Shown piece by piece: positions 33,766 through 42,601 of a stretch of DNA of 64,000 nucleotides. The position numbers and the translations under genes are program-made. The notes under the pieces were generated by a model that saw nothing but the letters and a program-made list of their open reading frames with translations, was not told the origin of the DNA and ran no database searches. Position 1 is the first letter of the stretch; each line of letters starts with the position of its first letter. The stretch comes from Candidatus Eremiobacterota bacterium. GTDB lineage: Bacteria > Vulcanimicrobiota > CADAWZ01 > Ess09-12. Location: the NCBI GenBank assembly GCA_031082125.1, contig JAVHLM010000021.1, positions 1-64,000 on the forward strand. Reading direction: 5' to 3'.

Positions 33766-34760
33766 GAGCAGAAGAGAGCACCCGCAGGGGAACCTCAAAG
33801 ATCTTTCTGAAAGTATCCTTTACGGTTCTGGCTTTTCTTGTGATGCTTCTTCTTGCAGAAGCCATTCTCAGCCTCCTCAATTACCACTATTCTCCCATCA
33901 GGATCCAGGTGCTCAACAGAACAGACAAGCGGCACCAGCTTGCATTCAAGGAAGTCTTTTATGTGTACGATCCCGGGCTCATCTGGCGCCCCCGCAGGAG
34001 CATAGGTCCATTCAACTCACAGGGCTACAGGGGGGAAGAGCTCCCGGAAGAAAAGAAAAGCGGCACTTTAAGGATATTTGCCTTTGGCGACTCCAATACG
34101 ATCGGCTGGCTCTGGCCTGCTGATGCCCCCAATTACCCCCTGTTCCTGGAGAGGCTTCTCAATGAAGGTCTGAGCGAAAAGAAGTATGTCGTCACCAATG
34201 CTGCCGCCCATGGCTACAGCTCTTACCAGGGATTGAAACGGTTCAGGGAGTCCCTGCGATTCAAGCCGGACATTGCGCTGATCTCTTTTGGAGCCAATGA
34301 TGCCACCGAGCTGGGCATCACTGATGAGGAGTTCTGCAGGAGAGATGTCAGGAAACTGCATATTGACGAGCTGCTTATCAATTATAAGACGGGGCAGCTC
34401 GTGCTTTCATTGATGGACAAGCTGCTGGTGAAGAGGGCAAAGCCTGTACCGCGGGTGAGTCTTGAAGATTATGAGAAAAACATCAGGGAAATGATAAGGC
34501 TCGCCCGGAAAAGCGGCATTACGCCAATCCTTCTCACACGGCCTTTCAGGCTGCAGGAGAATGAGCAGGACCGGAAATTTCCTTATAATGAAGCGACGCT
34601 AAGGATCGGAAAGCAGGATCATGTGCCCGTGCTCGATCTTTTTCTCTATTTCAAGGATAAAAGCAGCTGTTTCATGGACTCAAACCACTACAATGAAGAT
34701 GGCATGGAGAAGGCCGCGGCGCTCATATCATCGGGTATCAGGCCCTCTCTGAAAAAATGA
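33762..34760 (+). CDS. Membrane-anchored SGNH/GDSL hydrolase
   Basis: A 332-residue protein with one N-terminal membrane helix (about 14-37) and an exported SGNH domain. All four blocks are seen: FAFGDSNTIGW (catalytic Ser near 110), a Gly in AAAHGYSSYQG, GANDA, and DSNHYNEDG giving the Asp-x-x-His pair. It would remove acetyl or acyl groups from a cell-surface polymer, lipid or peptidoglycan. It resembles the exported domains of alginate O-acetylation proteins in plan but is not assignable to them. It is translationally coupled to the ankyrin lipoprotein. Confidence 0.83.
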   Translation: MRAEESTRRGTSKIFLKVSFTVLAFLVMLLLAEAILSLLNYHYSPIRIQVLNRTDKRHQLAFKEVFYVYDPGLIWRPRRSIGPFNSQGYRGEELPEEKKSGTLRIFAFGDSNTIGWLWPADAPNYPLFLERLLNEGLSEKKYVVTNAAAHGYSSYQGLKRFRESLRFKPDIALISFGANDATELGITDEEFCRRDVRKLHIDELLINYKTGQLVLSLMDKLLVKRAKPVPRVSLEDYEKNIREMIRLARKSGITPILLTRPFRLQENEQDRKFPYNEATLRIGKQDHVPVLDLFLYFKDKSSCFMDSNHYNEDGMEKAAALISSGIRPSLKK

Positions 34761-34896
34761 GGCTCTCAGGTCTCTCTTTTTACAGAGGAGCGCGGCAGAT
34801 TCGCTTCCTTATCTGTTTTTGTAAAGACCGGCAGCGGTCCCGCAAGAAAGGAAAAGACTGGCGGAAAGGGAAGATTATGGAGGGTGAAGAGAACCG

Positions 34897-37266
34897 ATGA
34901 GCGTCCCTTTTGATGAGTTCATGACCAGGGCCCTGGAGCGCGCCCAGGAGAAGTCCCGGGAGGTGCAGAACGGTTATGTGGGCACCGAGCACCTCCTGTG
35001 GGGCATTATCGAGGAAAAGGGCGATCTTGCCGCCATTCTGCAGGAGCACAGTGTCAATGTGGAAGAGCTGCTGAAGCACCTTGACACGGCCATGCGCGAT
35101 TATGAAGGCCTCTCTAAGGAGCAGGGCCCGAGAACGCCAAGAATGCGGAAAGTGCTGGCGGCAGCCCATCAGCTTGCCCTTCAGCTCATGGAGTCCCGCG
35201 TCACGGAGAGGCTCATCCTCCAGGCCATTCTTCAGGGCGGTACCGGTACTGCGGTGAGGGTCCTTGACACTTTTTTCCCCAACAGCAGTGATCTCCTCGG
35301 TTTTATAGAGGCGCAGTCCCGGAAAAGCCTCAAGCAGAAAGCCCAGTGGCTTGTGCCTGACAAGATGCCCTACCTGGGAGCACCCATCCCCCGCCAGTTT
35401 CTGACCCCGGCAGGGATGCCGATAGCTCCTCCCCAGAATGTGGAGATGCCGCTTAAAATGGCGCCGCCGCCTCCCATGAGAGGCGATCCGTACCCAGAGG
35501 CCGTGGGCCCCTTCGGCCGCGACCTCTCGGGGCTTGCTGTGGCAAGGAAAATCGGCCCGGTCTTTGGCAGGGACAAGGATATTGAGGCACTCTGCCTCTG
35601 CCTGAGAAGGGCCACGAGCAACAACCCCGTCCTTGTGGGGGAGAGCGGCATCGGGAAGACGGCGGTAGCGGAGGGCCTGGCACTCTTTGTCACCAGTGCT
35701 GATGCCCCCGATTTCCTCAGGAGCACCAAAATTCTCGAGGTCTCAAGGGGCCGGTTCCTCCAGGCCCTCAGCGCCTCCAAGGAGGCCGAGGGGAAGTTCA
35801 AGGACTTCGTGCAGCACTCCACCTATCCCGGCGCCATTCTGGTCCTCGACGGCATCCTGGAGATCCTGGACGAGGAGAGGATCCCCTGGGCAGTGGTGAA
35901 CTCTCTCAACTACCTTAAGGAGATGATGGAGGAGCGGAAGGTGAGGGTCCTTATCACGACGGGGCCCAGGACCTATGAGAAAAGGATAGCCGCCGACGCC
36001 GTATTCTCAAAGCACTGCCAGAGATTTGATCTGAAGGAGCTGTCGCCCGCTGATGCGGAAAAAGCCCTCGCAAGCGCCGGGGCTCACTTCGCCAGGCATC
36101 ACCAGGTTGCCGTTGCCGAAGCCCTTTACCCCGTGGTGGTGGAGATGGCCGTCGAATATATCAAGGATGGTTTTCTCCCCGGGAAGGTCCTTGACATACT
36201 CGACGAGGCCTGCGCCATTGCAGGCCTCAAGAAGGCCTCCAGGGGCGCAGCCGAGCTCGCGGAGGAGGACCTTTTCCATGCCATCTCCAAGCGCTCGGGC
36301 CTCCCTTTCGAGAAGGTGAGCCGGAAGGCCGAAAAGTTCAGAACCATGGAAGAGGAGATCCGCAAGAGGATCATAGGCCAGGATGATGCTGTTGCGGTGG
36401 TCTGCGACAGGATCAAGCTCTTCATGACGGGGCTCCATGAGGGGGACAGGCCCCTGGGAGTCCTCTTCTTCGCAGGCCCGACAGGTGTGGGAAAAACGGA
36501 GCTTGCCCGCGTCATTGCCTCGTATCTCTTCGGAACTGATGATCACTTCTACCGCTTTGATATGTCCGAATACAGCCAGGCCCATGAGGTCTCGCGCCTG
36601 GTAGGGGCACCGCCGGGCTACATCGGCTTTGATGAAGAGGGGCAGCTCACCGGCAAGATAAAGCGGGATCCTTATTCGGTGGTGCTCCTTGACGAGATGG
36701 AGAAGGCTCACCCCAGGATCTTTGACATCTTTCTCCAGGTGTTCGATGCAGGGAGGCTCACCGACGCCAGGGGGAACACTGCAGATTTCAGGAATGTACT
36801 TATCATCATGACCAGCAACCTGGGGTCTGAGCTGTGGGACGAGGGGCGCTCACTGGGCTTCAGGCAGAAGGAGGCCGAAAGCCCCGACAGGAAGGAGAAG
36901 CTCATGGAGATCCTGAAGGAGCGCTTCAGCCCAGAGTTCATCAACAGGCTTCATGAGATCGTGCTTTTCAGGGCCATCTCCCGTGACGACATCCGCGCCA
37001 TCGCCGCCCTTATAATCGGCGAGTGGAAGGAAAAGTCGAAAAGGCTCGGCATCACTCTCGAGGTGAAGGAAAGCCTGCTGGAGCACCTCTGTGATGCCGG
37101 CTACAGCGCCAGGTTCGGCGTCAGGAACCTGAAGCGCACCATAGAAAATGAGCTCATCGTGCCTCTCTCCAAGAAGGTGCTGGAAGAGCAGGTCCCCCAG
37201 GGGACCCTGGTGAATGCAGACTATAAGGACGGTTGCCTTGTCCTGGAAAGAGAGGGAAGCCAGTGA
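34897..37266 (+). CDS. ClpA-like AAA+ unfoldase with a degenerate first ATPase domain
   Basis: A 789-residue Hsp100 protein. Clp N-domain repeats (1-150) lead through a Pro-rich linker to D1 (about 215-440) and D2 (about 480-785). D1 keeps Walker A GESGIGKT (near 248), but Walker B reads LVLDGILEI, with Gly for the catalytic Glu, and the arginine-finger region is FSKHCQRF rather than LERRFQ. D2 is intact: GPTGVGKTE (near 527), VVLLDEMEK, TSNLGS and FINR. The D1-D2 spacing leaves no room for the M-domain of ClpC/ClpB. A loop RSLGFRQ (near 652) sits where ClpA and ClpC bind ClpP, so a protease partner is likely. GTGA overlaps the next gene. Confidence 0.86.
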   Translation: MSVPFDEFMTRALERAQEKSREVQNGYVGTEHLLWGIIEEKGDLAAILQEHSVNVEELLKHLDTAMRDYEGLSKEQGPRTPRMRKVLAAAHQLALQLMESRVTERLILQAILQGGTGTAVRVLDTFFPNSSDLLGFIEAQSRKSLKQKAQWLVPDKMPYLGAPIPRQFLTPAGMPIAPPQNVEMPLKMAPPPPMRGDPYPEAVGPFGRDLSGLAVARKIGPVFGRDKDIEALCLCLRRATSNNPVLVGESGIGKTAVAEGLALFVTSADAPDFLRSTKILEVSRGRFLQALSASKEAEGKFKDFVQHSTYPGAILVLDGILEILDEERIPWAVVNSLNYLKEMMEERKVRVLITTGPRTYEKRIAADAVFSKHCQRFDLKELSPADAEKALASAGAHFARHHQVAVAEALYPVVVEMAVEYIKDGFLPGKVLDILDEACAIAGLKKASRGAAELAEEDLFHAISKRSGLPFEKVSRKAEKFRTMEEEIRKRIIGQDDAVAVVCDRIKLFMTGLHEGDRPLGVLFFAGPTGVGKTELARVIASYLFGTDDHFYRFDMSEYSQAHEVSRLVGAPPGYIGFDEEGQLTGKIKRDPYSVVLLDEMEKAHPRIFDIFLQVFDAGRLTDARGNTADFRNVLIIMTSNLGSELWDEGRSLGFRQKEAESPDRKEKLMEILKERFSPEFINRLHEIVLFRAISRDDIRAIAALIIGEWKEKSKRLGITLEVKESLLEHLCDAGYSARFGVRNLKRTIENELIVPLSKKVLEEQVPQGTLVNADYKDGCLVLEREGSQ

Positions 37267-37883
37267 AGAAAGGAGTCCTCCTCCTGTGTGCCCTGGTGCT
37301 TGTAGCTTCTCAGGCCTGCTGCACCGCGCCCGCTCCCGATGCCGGGCTCACCCCGGTGCCGCCATCCTCCTCTGATGCGGTGCCATCGGTGCCCGCACCG
37401 ACCCGGAAATCCTCCCTTTCAGGCAGTCCCCTGAAATCCCCGCCTCCTTTCGTCACCACTGTCAAGGGAGGCGACACCCTCATTGTGCCGGGAAAGCGCG
37501 TGGGGGCCATCGCGCTCGGTGAGCAGATCGACAGGGTGGAGTCCAGGATAGGGAAAGCCGAGATAGTACCCAGGGAGGACTTCCAGATCTATTCCTTCGT
37601 GCAGTATCTACTGGACCTGGGAGTCCAGAAAGACTCTGTCATGATAATCCTGGTGATGAACCCGGCCTATGCCACTTCCGAGGGAATAGCCGTCGGCAGG
37701 GGCATTACGACCGTCATAAGGGCATACGGGAGAAACTACGAGTATGAGGAGATAAAGAATGCCGACGTGGAGTATCTCATCAGCTACCCTGCCCAGGGCA
37801 TCTCCTTTTCGGTGTGGAAAGAAAAAGTGGTGAAGATAAAGATTTATAACCAGAAGCTCACCATCAGGCACATGAAGCAATGA
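37263..37883 (+). CDS. Lipoprotein coupled to the ClpA-like gene
   Basis: A 206-residue protein. The GTG start overlaps the ClpA-like TGA (GTGA) and has GAGG about 8 bases upstream. The signal peptide ends with SQACC (Cys about 19-20), a lipobox-like site. A Pro/Ser-rich spacer (to about 75) precedes a domain of about 125 residues with VGAIALGEQIDRVESRIGKAE, a short motif typical of small periplasmic proteins, then YEEIKNADVEYLISYPAQGISF. I do not know the family. Its coupling to a cytosolic unfoldase gene is odd. Confidence 0.7.
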   Translation: MKKGVLLLCALVLVASQACCTAPAPDAGLTPVPPSSSDAVPSVPAPTRKSSLSGSPLKSPPPFVTTVKGGDTLIVPGKRVGAIALGEQIDRVESRIGKAEIVPREDFQIYSFVQYLLDLGVQKDSVMIILVMNPAYATSEGIAVGRGITTVIRAYGRNYEYEEIKNADVEYLISYPAQGISFSVWKEKVVKIKIYNQKLTIRHMKQ

Positions 37884-37911
37884 CGGCGCGCCGGCGCTGA
37901 AAGGCCCTCCC

Positions 37912-38157
37912 ATGATCACCAAGAACTATCTTGAGGTGACCTTCTGGACAGGGGTAGCCATCGTGATCATGGTGGCCCTCTCGCCTCTGGTCTATTATGC
38001 GGCGGCAAGGAATGAAAAGCATGGCTCCCGCAGGCTCATCTATCTCGCCATAGTTCTTGTCTTTGACATTGGCGCATGCCTGTGGTTCCTTGAGCACCTC
38101 CACAGCTCCAACATCACCCTTCCTACCCTCATAAAGTTCTACCTGCAGTGGCATTAA
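37912..38157 (+). CDS. Small two-helix membrane protein
   Basis: An 81-residue protein with two membrane helices (about 9-30 and 42-62) joined by a charged loop NEKHGSRR. The ribosome site is weak (GAAAGG, 8 bases). It follows the lipoprotein by 28 bases and ends 11 bases from the convergent kinase gene. Not recognised. Confidence 0.6.
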   Translation: MITKNYLEVTFWTGVAIVIMVALSPLVYYAAARNEKHGSRRLIYLAIVLVFDIGACLWFLEHLHSSNITLPTLIKFYLQWH

Positions 38158-38168
38158 CGGGGATGAGG

Positions 38169-39638
38169 TCACCTGAGCGACTTCATGTGCTCCCTGAGCT
38201 CTTTCTCATCGGGGGCGCCGGGAGTGCAGCGCAGGTATTCCTCGTAGCAGCGGAGGGCCTCGGCCAGGTTCTTTTCCTTCTCATACCCAAGGGCGAGATA
38301 ATAATAGGTGATTCCGTCGGTAGGTTCATACGAGAGGGCTTTCTCAAGGAATTCCCGGCTTTTTCCGGGATCGTTCCTCTTGAGCGAGAGGTAGCCAAGC
38401 TCCCTGAGGGCAGGGGCGCATTTGCTGTCGAGCTTGAGGGTCTTGTGAAAGGCCGCCTCGGCCTTTTCAGGCTCGGAGAGCTTTGAGTGCATCAGGCCCA
38501 CGGCGTACTGGGCCATGATGTCGTCCTTGTAGTCCTGGAGCGCCAGCTCATATTCATTGAGGGCCTCACGGTATCTGGAATGCTCCTGGAAGTGCTGGCC
38601 TCTCAGGTAGTGGCCCCTCGCGCGCCTGTGCTCCTGGCTCTCCCTGTAGTGGGAGTAAAGCTTCACCGAGTCCACCGCGAGGGCGATTCCCAGGATGAAA
38701 AGAAGGATAAAGAGGACGGCTACTTTCTCCCTCTGGGCCGCAGGATTCTCGAGGAAGCGCGCGGTGAGGGGGGAGGTCAGAAATTTCCTGGTGAGGGCGT
38801 TGTTCCAGAGGATCCCTTCATCCTGCTGGAGGGCCTCCTTCATCTCGGCCGCCGATTCAAAGCGGCGCTCCTTCTTGTATTCAAGGGCCCGCATGATGAT
38901 GCGGTCGATCCTGGGCGAAAGCGATGAGTTGAGGGTTCTCGGCGCCGGGAAGGAGAAGGGCGCCTCCTCCTGGGGATCGCGGTTGGTGCAGAGGAAATGG
39001 AGGGTGGCGCCCAGGGAGTAGATGTCGGAGCGGGCGTCTGTGGTGCCCTTGCCCCTGTACTGCTCGGGCGGCGAGAAGCCCACGGAGCCCATCTTGAAAG
39101 TGTCGGTGGACTTGCAGGGATCAAAGAACCGGGCGATGCCGAAGTCGATGAGCTTGATCTGGCCGTTCTCCCGGACCATGATGTTTGACGGCTTCAGGTC
39201 GCGGTAAATGATGGGGTGCGGTGACTGGCTGTGGAGGTACTGCAGCACGTCGCAGATCTGTGCCGCCCATGAGGTCACTTCCGCTTCCCTGAGAGGAGTG
39301 CCGGCTTCCTCAATCTTTTCGGCGAGGTTTTTCCCCTCCACATGCTCCATGACCATGAAGTATTTGTCGTTTTCCTGGAAAAAGTGGGAGATATGGGGGA
39401 GGTTGGGGTGGTTGAGGGTGGCCAGGATCTTCACTTCCGTCTTGAACTGCTCTATGATCTGCTCCCTGAGAAAGCCCGGGGCGAAGCGGAGGCTCATCTC
39501 CTTGAGGGCCCATACCTTTCCCGCAAGCTCATTATCCTCGCAGAGGTACACGGCGCCCATCCCTCCCCGCCCGAGGAGGCGTATGATTCTATACCTGTTG
39601 TTGACCAAGGTCCCCTCGCTCAGAAGGCCGTCCATCAT
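38169..39638 (-). CDS. Membrane Ser/Thr protein kinase with TPR repeats
   Basis: A 489-residue PknB-type kinase. The kinase domain (about 15-270) has GRGGMGAVY, the Lys in WALKEM, YRDLKPSNIM, IDFGIARF and SPPEQYRGKG, so all catalytic residues are present. One membrane helix (about 302-322, VAVLFILLFILGIALAV) follows. The exported or outer part (340-485) holds about four TPRs, such as YREALNEYELALQDYKDD and AEAAFHKTLKLDSKCAPALRELGYLSL. AGG lies close to the ATG. It would phosphorylate cytosolic Ser/Thr in response to signals bound by the TPRs. The pseudokinase fusion at 13668 may be a distant relative that lost activity. Confidence 0.9.
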   Translation of the reverse strand: MMDGLLSEGTLVNNRYRIIRLLGRGGMGAVYLCEDNELAGKVWALKEMSLRFAPGFLREQIIEQFKTEVKILATLNHPNLPHISHFFQENDKYFMVMEHVEGKNLAEKIEEAGTPLREAEVTSWAAQICDVLQYLHSQSPHPIIYRDLKPSNIMVRENGQIKLIDFGIARFFDPCKSTDTFKMGSVGFSPPEQYRGKGTTDARSDIYSLGATLHFLCTNRDPQEEAPFSFPAPRTLNSSLSPRIDRIIMRALEYKKERRFESAAEMKEALQQDEGILWNNALTRKFLTSPLTARFLENPAAQREKVAVLFILLFILGIALAVDSVKLYSHYRESQEHRRARGHYLRGQHFQEHSRYREALNEYELALQDYKDDIMAQYAVGLMHSKLSEPEKAEAAFHKTLKLDSKCAPALRELGYLSLKRNDPGKSREFLEKALSYEPTDGITYYYLALGYEKEKNLAEALRCYEEYLRCTPGAPDEKELREHMKSLR

Positions 39639-40137
39639 TTTCCTGCCATTATGCTCTGGAGTATAAGAGTTCGGCCCCGCTGCGGGCCTCCCTATGTATA
39701 TTTCGCACCGGGGAAGGAAGGTCCTCTCCCGGGGAGGGAGTAGTTCTTCAGTAGTAGTCCTTCCTGATAACGCCCTGGAGTCCCCTGAAAAAATTAGCCC
39801 TTAAAGCCGATTGTATCCATGGGGGAGAAGAGCTATAATCATAGTAGAAAAGGTTCCAGCGGAGTGGGCAGAAAGTAGCAGCAGACCAAGCAGACCAGAA
39901 CCAGCAGAAGTGCCCAGACGTAGCAGCAGACGCAGCATAAACGAACCAGGAGAGGTAGCAGACGCAGCAGTAAAAGCAGCAATCAGGTAACAGTAAACAA
40001 GCGTGTTCACTCCTAAGGTATAAGTCGTAGAAGGTTGGACCCCCCACCCCCCCCTTCTGCGGCTTCTTCTTTTACGCCCCGGGGAGTATAATTTTTTTTC
40101 AGGCCGCTGAACTCCGGCCTGGCCGGGAATAATCCTC
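39639..40137. other. Large intergenic gap with CAG-rich low-complexity tract
   Basis: About 500 bases with no convincing gene. It holds GC-rich hairpins (GGCCC/GGGCC near 39675, CTCCC/GGGAG near 39727), the CAG-rich tract listed next, a C-run near 40040-40054, and AGGCCG/CGGCCT with an 8-base loop near 40101-40120, just upstream of the kinase at 40138. A TATAAT at 40087-40092 has no good -35. Confidence 0.55.
39875..39983. repeat. Imperfect GTAGCAGCAGAC-type repeats
   Basis: The block GTAGCAG recurs at 39875, 39920 and 39955, with AACCAG and GCAGAC blocks between. The bases are AGC/CAG-rich and poor in the GC-ending codons of the neighbours. One frame, 39811-39990 (TTG start, no ribosome site), stays open for 59 codons and would be Arg/Ser/Pro-rich. 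I see no match to any known RNA, and coding status is unresolved. Confidence 0.45.
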
Positions 40138-41133
40138 ATGGGAGGAGGCCCCTCGAAGGCCATGAAAAAACTTGATAAAAAAGGCTGGCTCCATAAACAC
40201 ATAATCCTTCTCGGCATTGTGTTCGCGGCCCTTTACTGGCTTCTCCAGTCAGCGATGAAGGCCTTTATCCTGTACGAGGACAGCTTTGCCCGGGAGCTCT
40301 GCCCGTCCTCCACGGAAGAGCTGTGGCTGAGAACCCTGGTGGTCACCCTTCTTTTGATGTTTGCCACCTTTGTGCAGGTCATCATCACGAGGCTCAACAG
40401 GGCCGAGGAGGCCCTGAGGCGCGCCCGCGAGGACTTTGTGGCCATCCTGACCCATGACCTCAAGGGCCCCCTCTCGTCAATAATGGCTTACACGCAGCTC
40501 ATCATCAGCCCCAAGGCCGGCGGGATCTCCGCCGAGAAGATCTCCTTTGCCCGTTCAGTCCTCTTCTCGAGCGAGGAGATGATGGGCATGATACAGAACA
40601 TGGCCAATGTCTCAAGGATTGAAGGCGGATTCGCCGTGGAGCTTCACCGCGAGCCATTCCCCCTGAAAGCCCTCATTGACGAGATGGAGAAAAACTACGA
40701 GCCTCTTGCCGAGCAGTCAGGCCTTTCCCTGGAGTTCCTCTGCCCCGGCGACGTCGTCGTGGACGGCGACAGGGTGAAGCTGCGCCAGGTCTTTCATAAC
40801 CTTCTCTCCAACGCCCTGCGCTATACCCCGCGGGGCGGGCAGATCTCCGTGAAGGTCTCGGCGGATAACGGGAGGGCCGACGTTGAGGTAGGCGACACAG
40901 GAAAAGGCATCCCCCGGCGAGAACAGAAAGGGATATTCAACAAGTACTCGCAGGTAAAAGGGGACAGGCGCAGCACAGGACTGGGACTTTTTATCGTGAA
41001 GTCCTTCCTGGAGAGCCATGGCGCGGAGATAACCCTTGAAAGCGATGAGGGCAGGGGCACGAAATTCTTTTTCAGCCTCCCCATGGCCTGTGGAGAAGGA
41101 GGGCGCGATGGACCAGAGCGCAATGGACAATGA
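40138..41133 (+). CDS. Membrane sensor histidine kinase with short input region
   Basis: A 331-residue kinase with two membrane helices (about 22-42 and 60-83) around a short extracytoplasmic loop, then directly HisKA with THDLKGPLSS (His near 104) and HATPase (about 195-320) with N-box HNLLSNALRYTPRGG, DTGKGI and STGLGLFIV. No PAS or HAMP is seen. An internal ATG at 40162 with GAAGG is an alternative start. It overlaps the next kinase gene by 26 bases. With the kinases at 4316 and 41108 it shares the THDxKxP box, so the three look like paralogs. Confidence 0.87.
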   Translation: MGGGPSKAMKKLDKKGWLHKHIILLGIVFAALYWLLQSAMKAFILYEDSFARELCPSSTEELWLRTLVVTLLLMFATFVQVIITRLNRAEEALRRAREDFVAILTHDLKGPLSSIMAYTQLIISPKAGGISAEKISFARSVLFSSEEMMGMIQNMANVSRIEGGFAVELHREPFPLKALIDEMEKNYEPLAEQSGLSLEFLCPGDVVVDGDRVKLRQVFHNLLSNALRYTPRGGQISVKVSADNGRADVEVGDTGKGIPRREQKGIFNKYSQVKGDRRSTGLGLFIVKSFLESHGAEITLESDEGRGTKFFFSLPMACGEGGRDGPERNGQ

Positions 41134-42601
41134 GGAGAAAAGCCTCCTTGATGCCGTCTTTTCCTCCATGGGAGACGGCGTCTATTATACCGACGGAGAG
41201 CGCCGCATCCTCAGGTGGAACCGCGCCGCCGAGGAGCTCTCGGGATACCACGAGGATGAGGTCCTCGGGCGTCCCTGCAGCGAGATCCTGAACCACACCA
41301 GCAAGTGCGGCAAAGAGCTCTGCACCGAGGGCTGCCCCCTTGTGAAGGTCATGGAAGGCGATACCAGCGTCTTTGTCGAGGAGGTGTGGCTCAGGAGAAA
41401 GGATGGGAAGCGCGTGCCCGTCGAGGTGAACTGCACAACGGTGAGGGATGAGGGGGGAAACCTGCTGGGGATGGTGGAGATCTTCCGCGACAGGACAAAG
41501 CAGTGGGACCTGGCGCGCCTGCGCGAGGAGTTTCTTGCCGCCATGACCCATGACCTCAAGAGCCCCATGAGCGCCATCATAGGCTTTACCGATCTGCTGG
41601 CCGACCCGCGCCTCGGCGAGATCCCCGAGGCGAAAATGGAATTCGTCAGAATGATCCAGCACTCGAGCACCATGGTCCTCGCCATGATAAGCAATATCCT
41701 GGACAGCGCCCGCATAGAGGCGGGGCAGATGCTCTATGCCTTTGACACCTTCCTGCTGAACGAAGTGCTTGACGAGCTGGGCAAGGTCTTCATGCCCCTT
41801 ACCTCAAAGGGGGGTATTGCCTTTGATTTTCAGTGCCCTCCCTCAACATGGGTCTATGCCGATTATGGAAAAATTCTGCAGGTCTTCCACAACCTGATAA
41901 GCAATGCCCTCCGTTACACCTCTGAAGGGGGGAGGATCAGCATTGACGTGACCGATAGAGGGGATAACGTAGGCGTGGCGGTGGCCGACACGGGGAAAGG
42001 CATCGCCCGGGAGTTCCATGACAGGATCTTCCAGAAGTACGGGCAGGCGAAGGGCGAGCGCCGCGGGAGCGGCCTCGGCCTCTTTATCGTGAAAAACATC
42101 CTGGAGGGCCACGGTTCAGTGATTACCCTTGAAAGCGATACGGGCATGGGGACCCGGTTCCTCTTCAGCCTGAAGAAGGGCTCGCCTCCCCCCGAGGTGC
42201 CGTCCCGCCAGGGGAGCCTCATGCTGGTGGGCTCAGAGTCGGGGAGCATCCGCCTTGTCAGGCTCTTGCTGCAGAAAGAGGGCCACGAGGTGGAGGTCTT
42301 CACGCGGGGCGCAGAGGCTCTTGCACGCCTGGAAAAGCGCCTGTGCGACGTCATCCTGCTCCACAGGCCCCTCTCGGATATGCGGGAGGAGGACTTTGCC
42401 TACCAGGTGAAGAGCAGACCGATGCTTGGCGACATTCCTATTATACTGCTCTCGGCCCTGAGGCTCAAGGAATGGGAGGGCCGCTTTGACCTCATAGTCC
42501 CTCTCCCCGTCACCAAGCAGATTCTCAGGAAGGCTCTGGCGGGGCTGCTAGACACTCGCCGCTGCAGAGAAGCATCTTCACCGTCTCAGCAAACTCCGTG
42601 A
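41108..42601 (+). CDS. PAS histidine kinase fused to a degenerate receiver
   Basis: A 497-residue soluble kinase: PAS (about 12-125, with a Cys-rich insert CGKELCTEGCP), HisKA with THDLKSPMSA (His near 147), HATPase (about 250-360; HNLISNALRYTSEGG, DTGKGI, GSGLGLFIV) and a receiver-like end (370-485). There the phosphoacceptor Asp is His in VILLHRPLS and the acidic pair is replaced by Ser-Glu, so it should not be phosphorylated. The ATG at 41108 has GGAGGG about 6 bases upstream and lies inside the end of the preceding kinase. The 3' end overlaps the convergent receiver gene by 77 bases. Confidence 0.86.
   Translation: MDQSAMDNEEKSLLDAVFSSMGDGVYYTDGERRILRWNRAAEELSGYHEDEVLGRPCSEILNHTSKCGKELCTEGCPLVKVMEGDTSVFVEEVWLRRKDGKRVPVEVNCTTVRDEGGNLLGMVEIFRDRTKQWDLARLREEFLAAMTHDLKSPMSAIIGFTDLLADPRLGEIPEAKMEFVRMIQHSSTMVLAMISNILDSARIEAGQMLYAFDTFLLNEVLDELGKVFMPLTSKGGIAFDFQCPPSTWVYADYGKILQVFHNLISNALRYTSEGGRISIDVTDRGDNVGVAVADTGKGIAREFHDRIFQKYGQAKGERRGSGLGLFIVKNILEGHGSVITLESDTGMGTRFLFSLKKGSPPPEVPSRQGSLMLVGSESGSIRLVRLLLQKEGHEVEVFTRGAEALARLEKRLCDVILLHRPLSDMREEDFAYQVKSRPMLGDIPIILLSALRLKEWEGRFDLIVPLPVTKQILRKALAGLLDTRRCREASSPSQQTP

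Noticed and set aside
39875-39983. CRISPR array
   Set aside because: Repeat units are imperfect, unevenly spaced (45 and 35 bases) and low in complexity; no cas gene is near.
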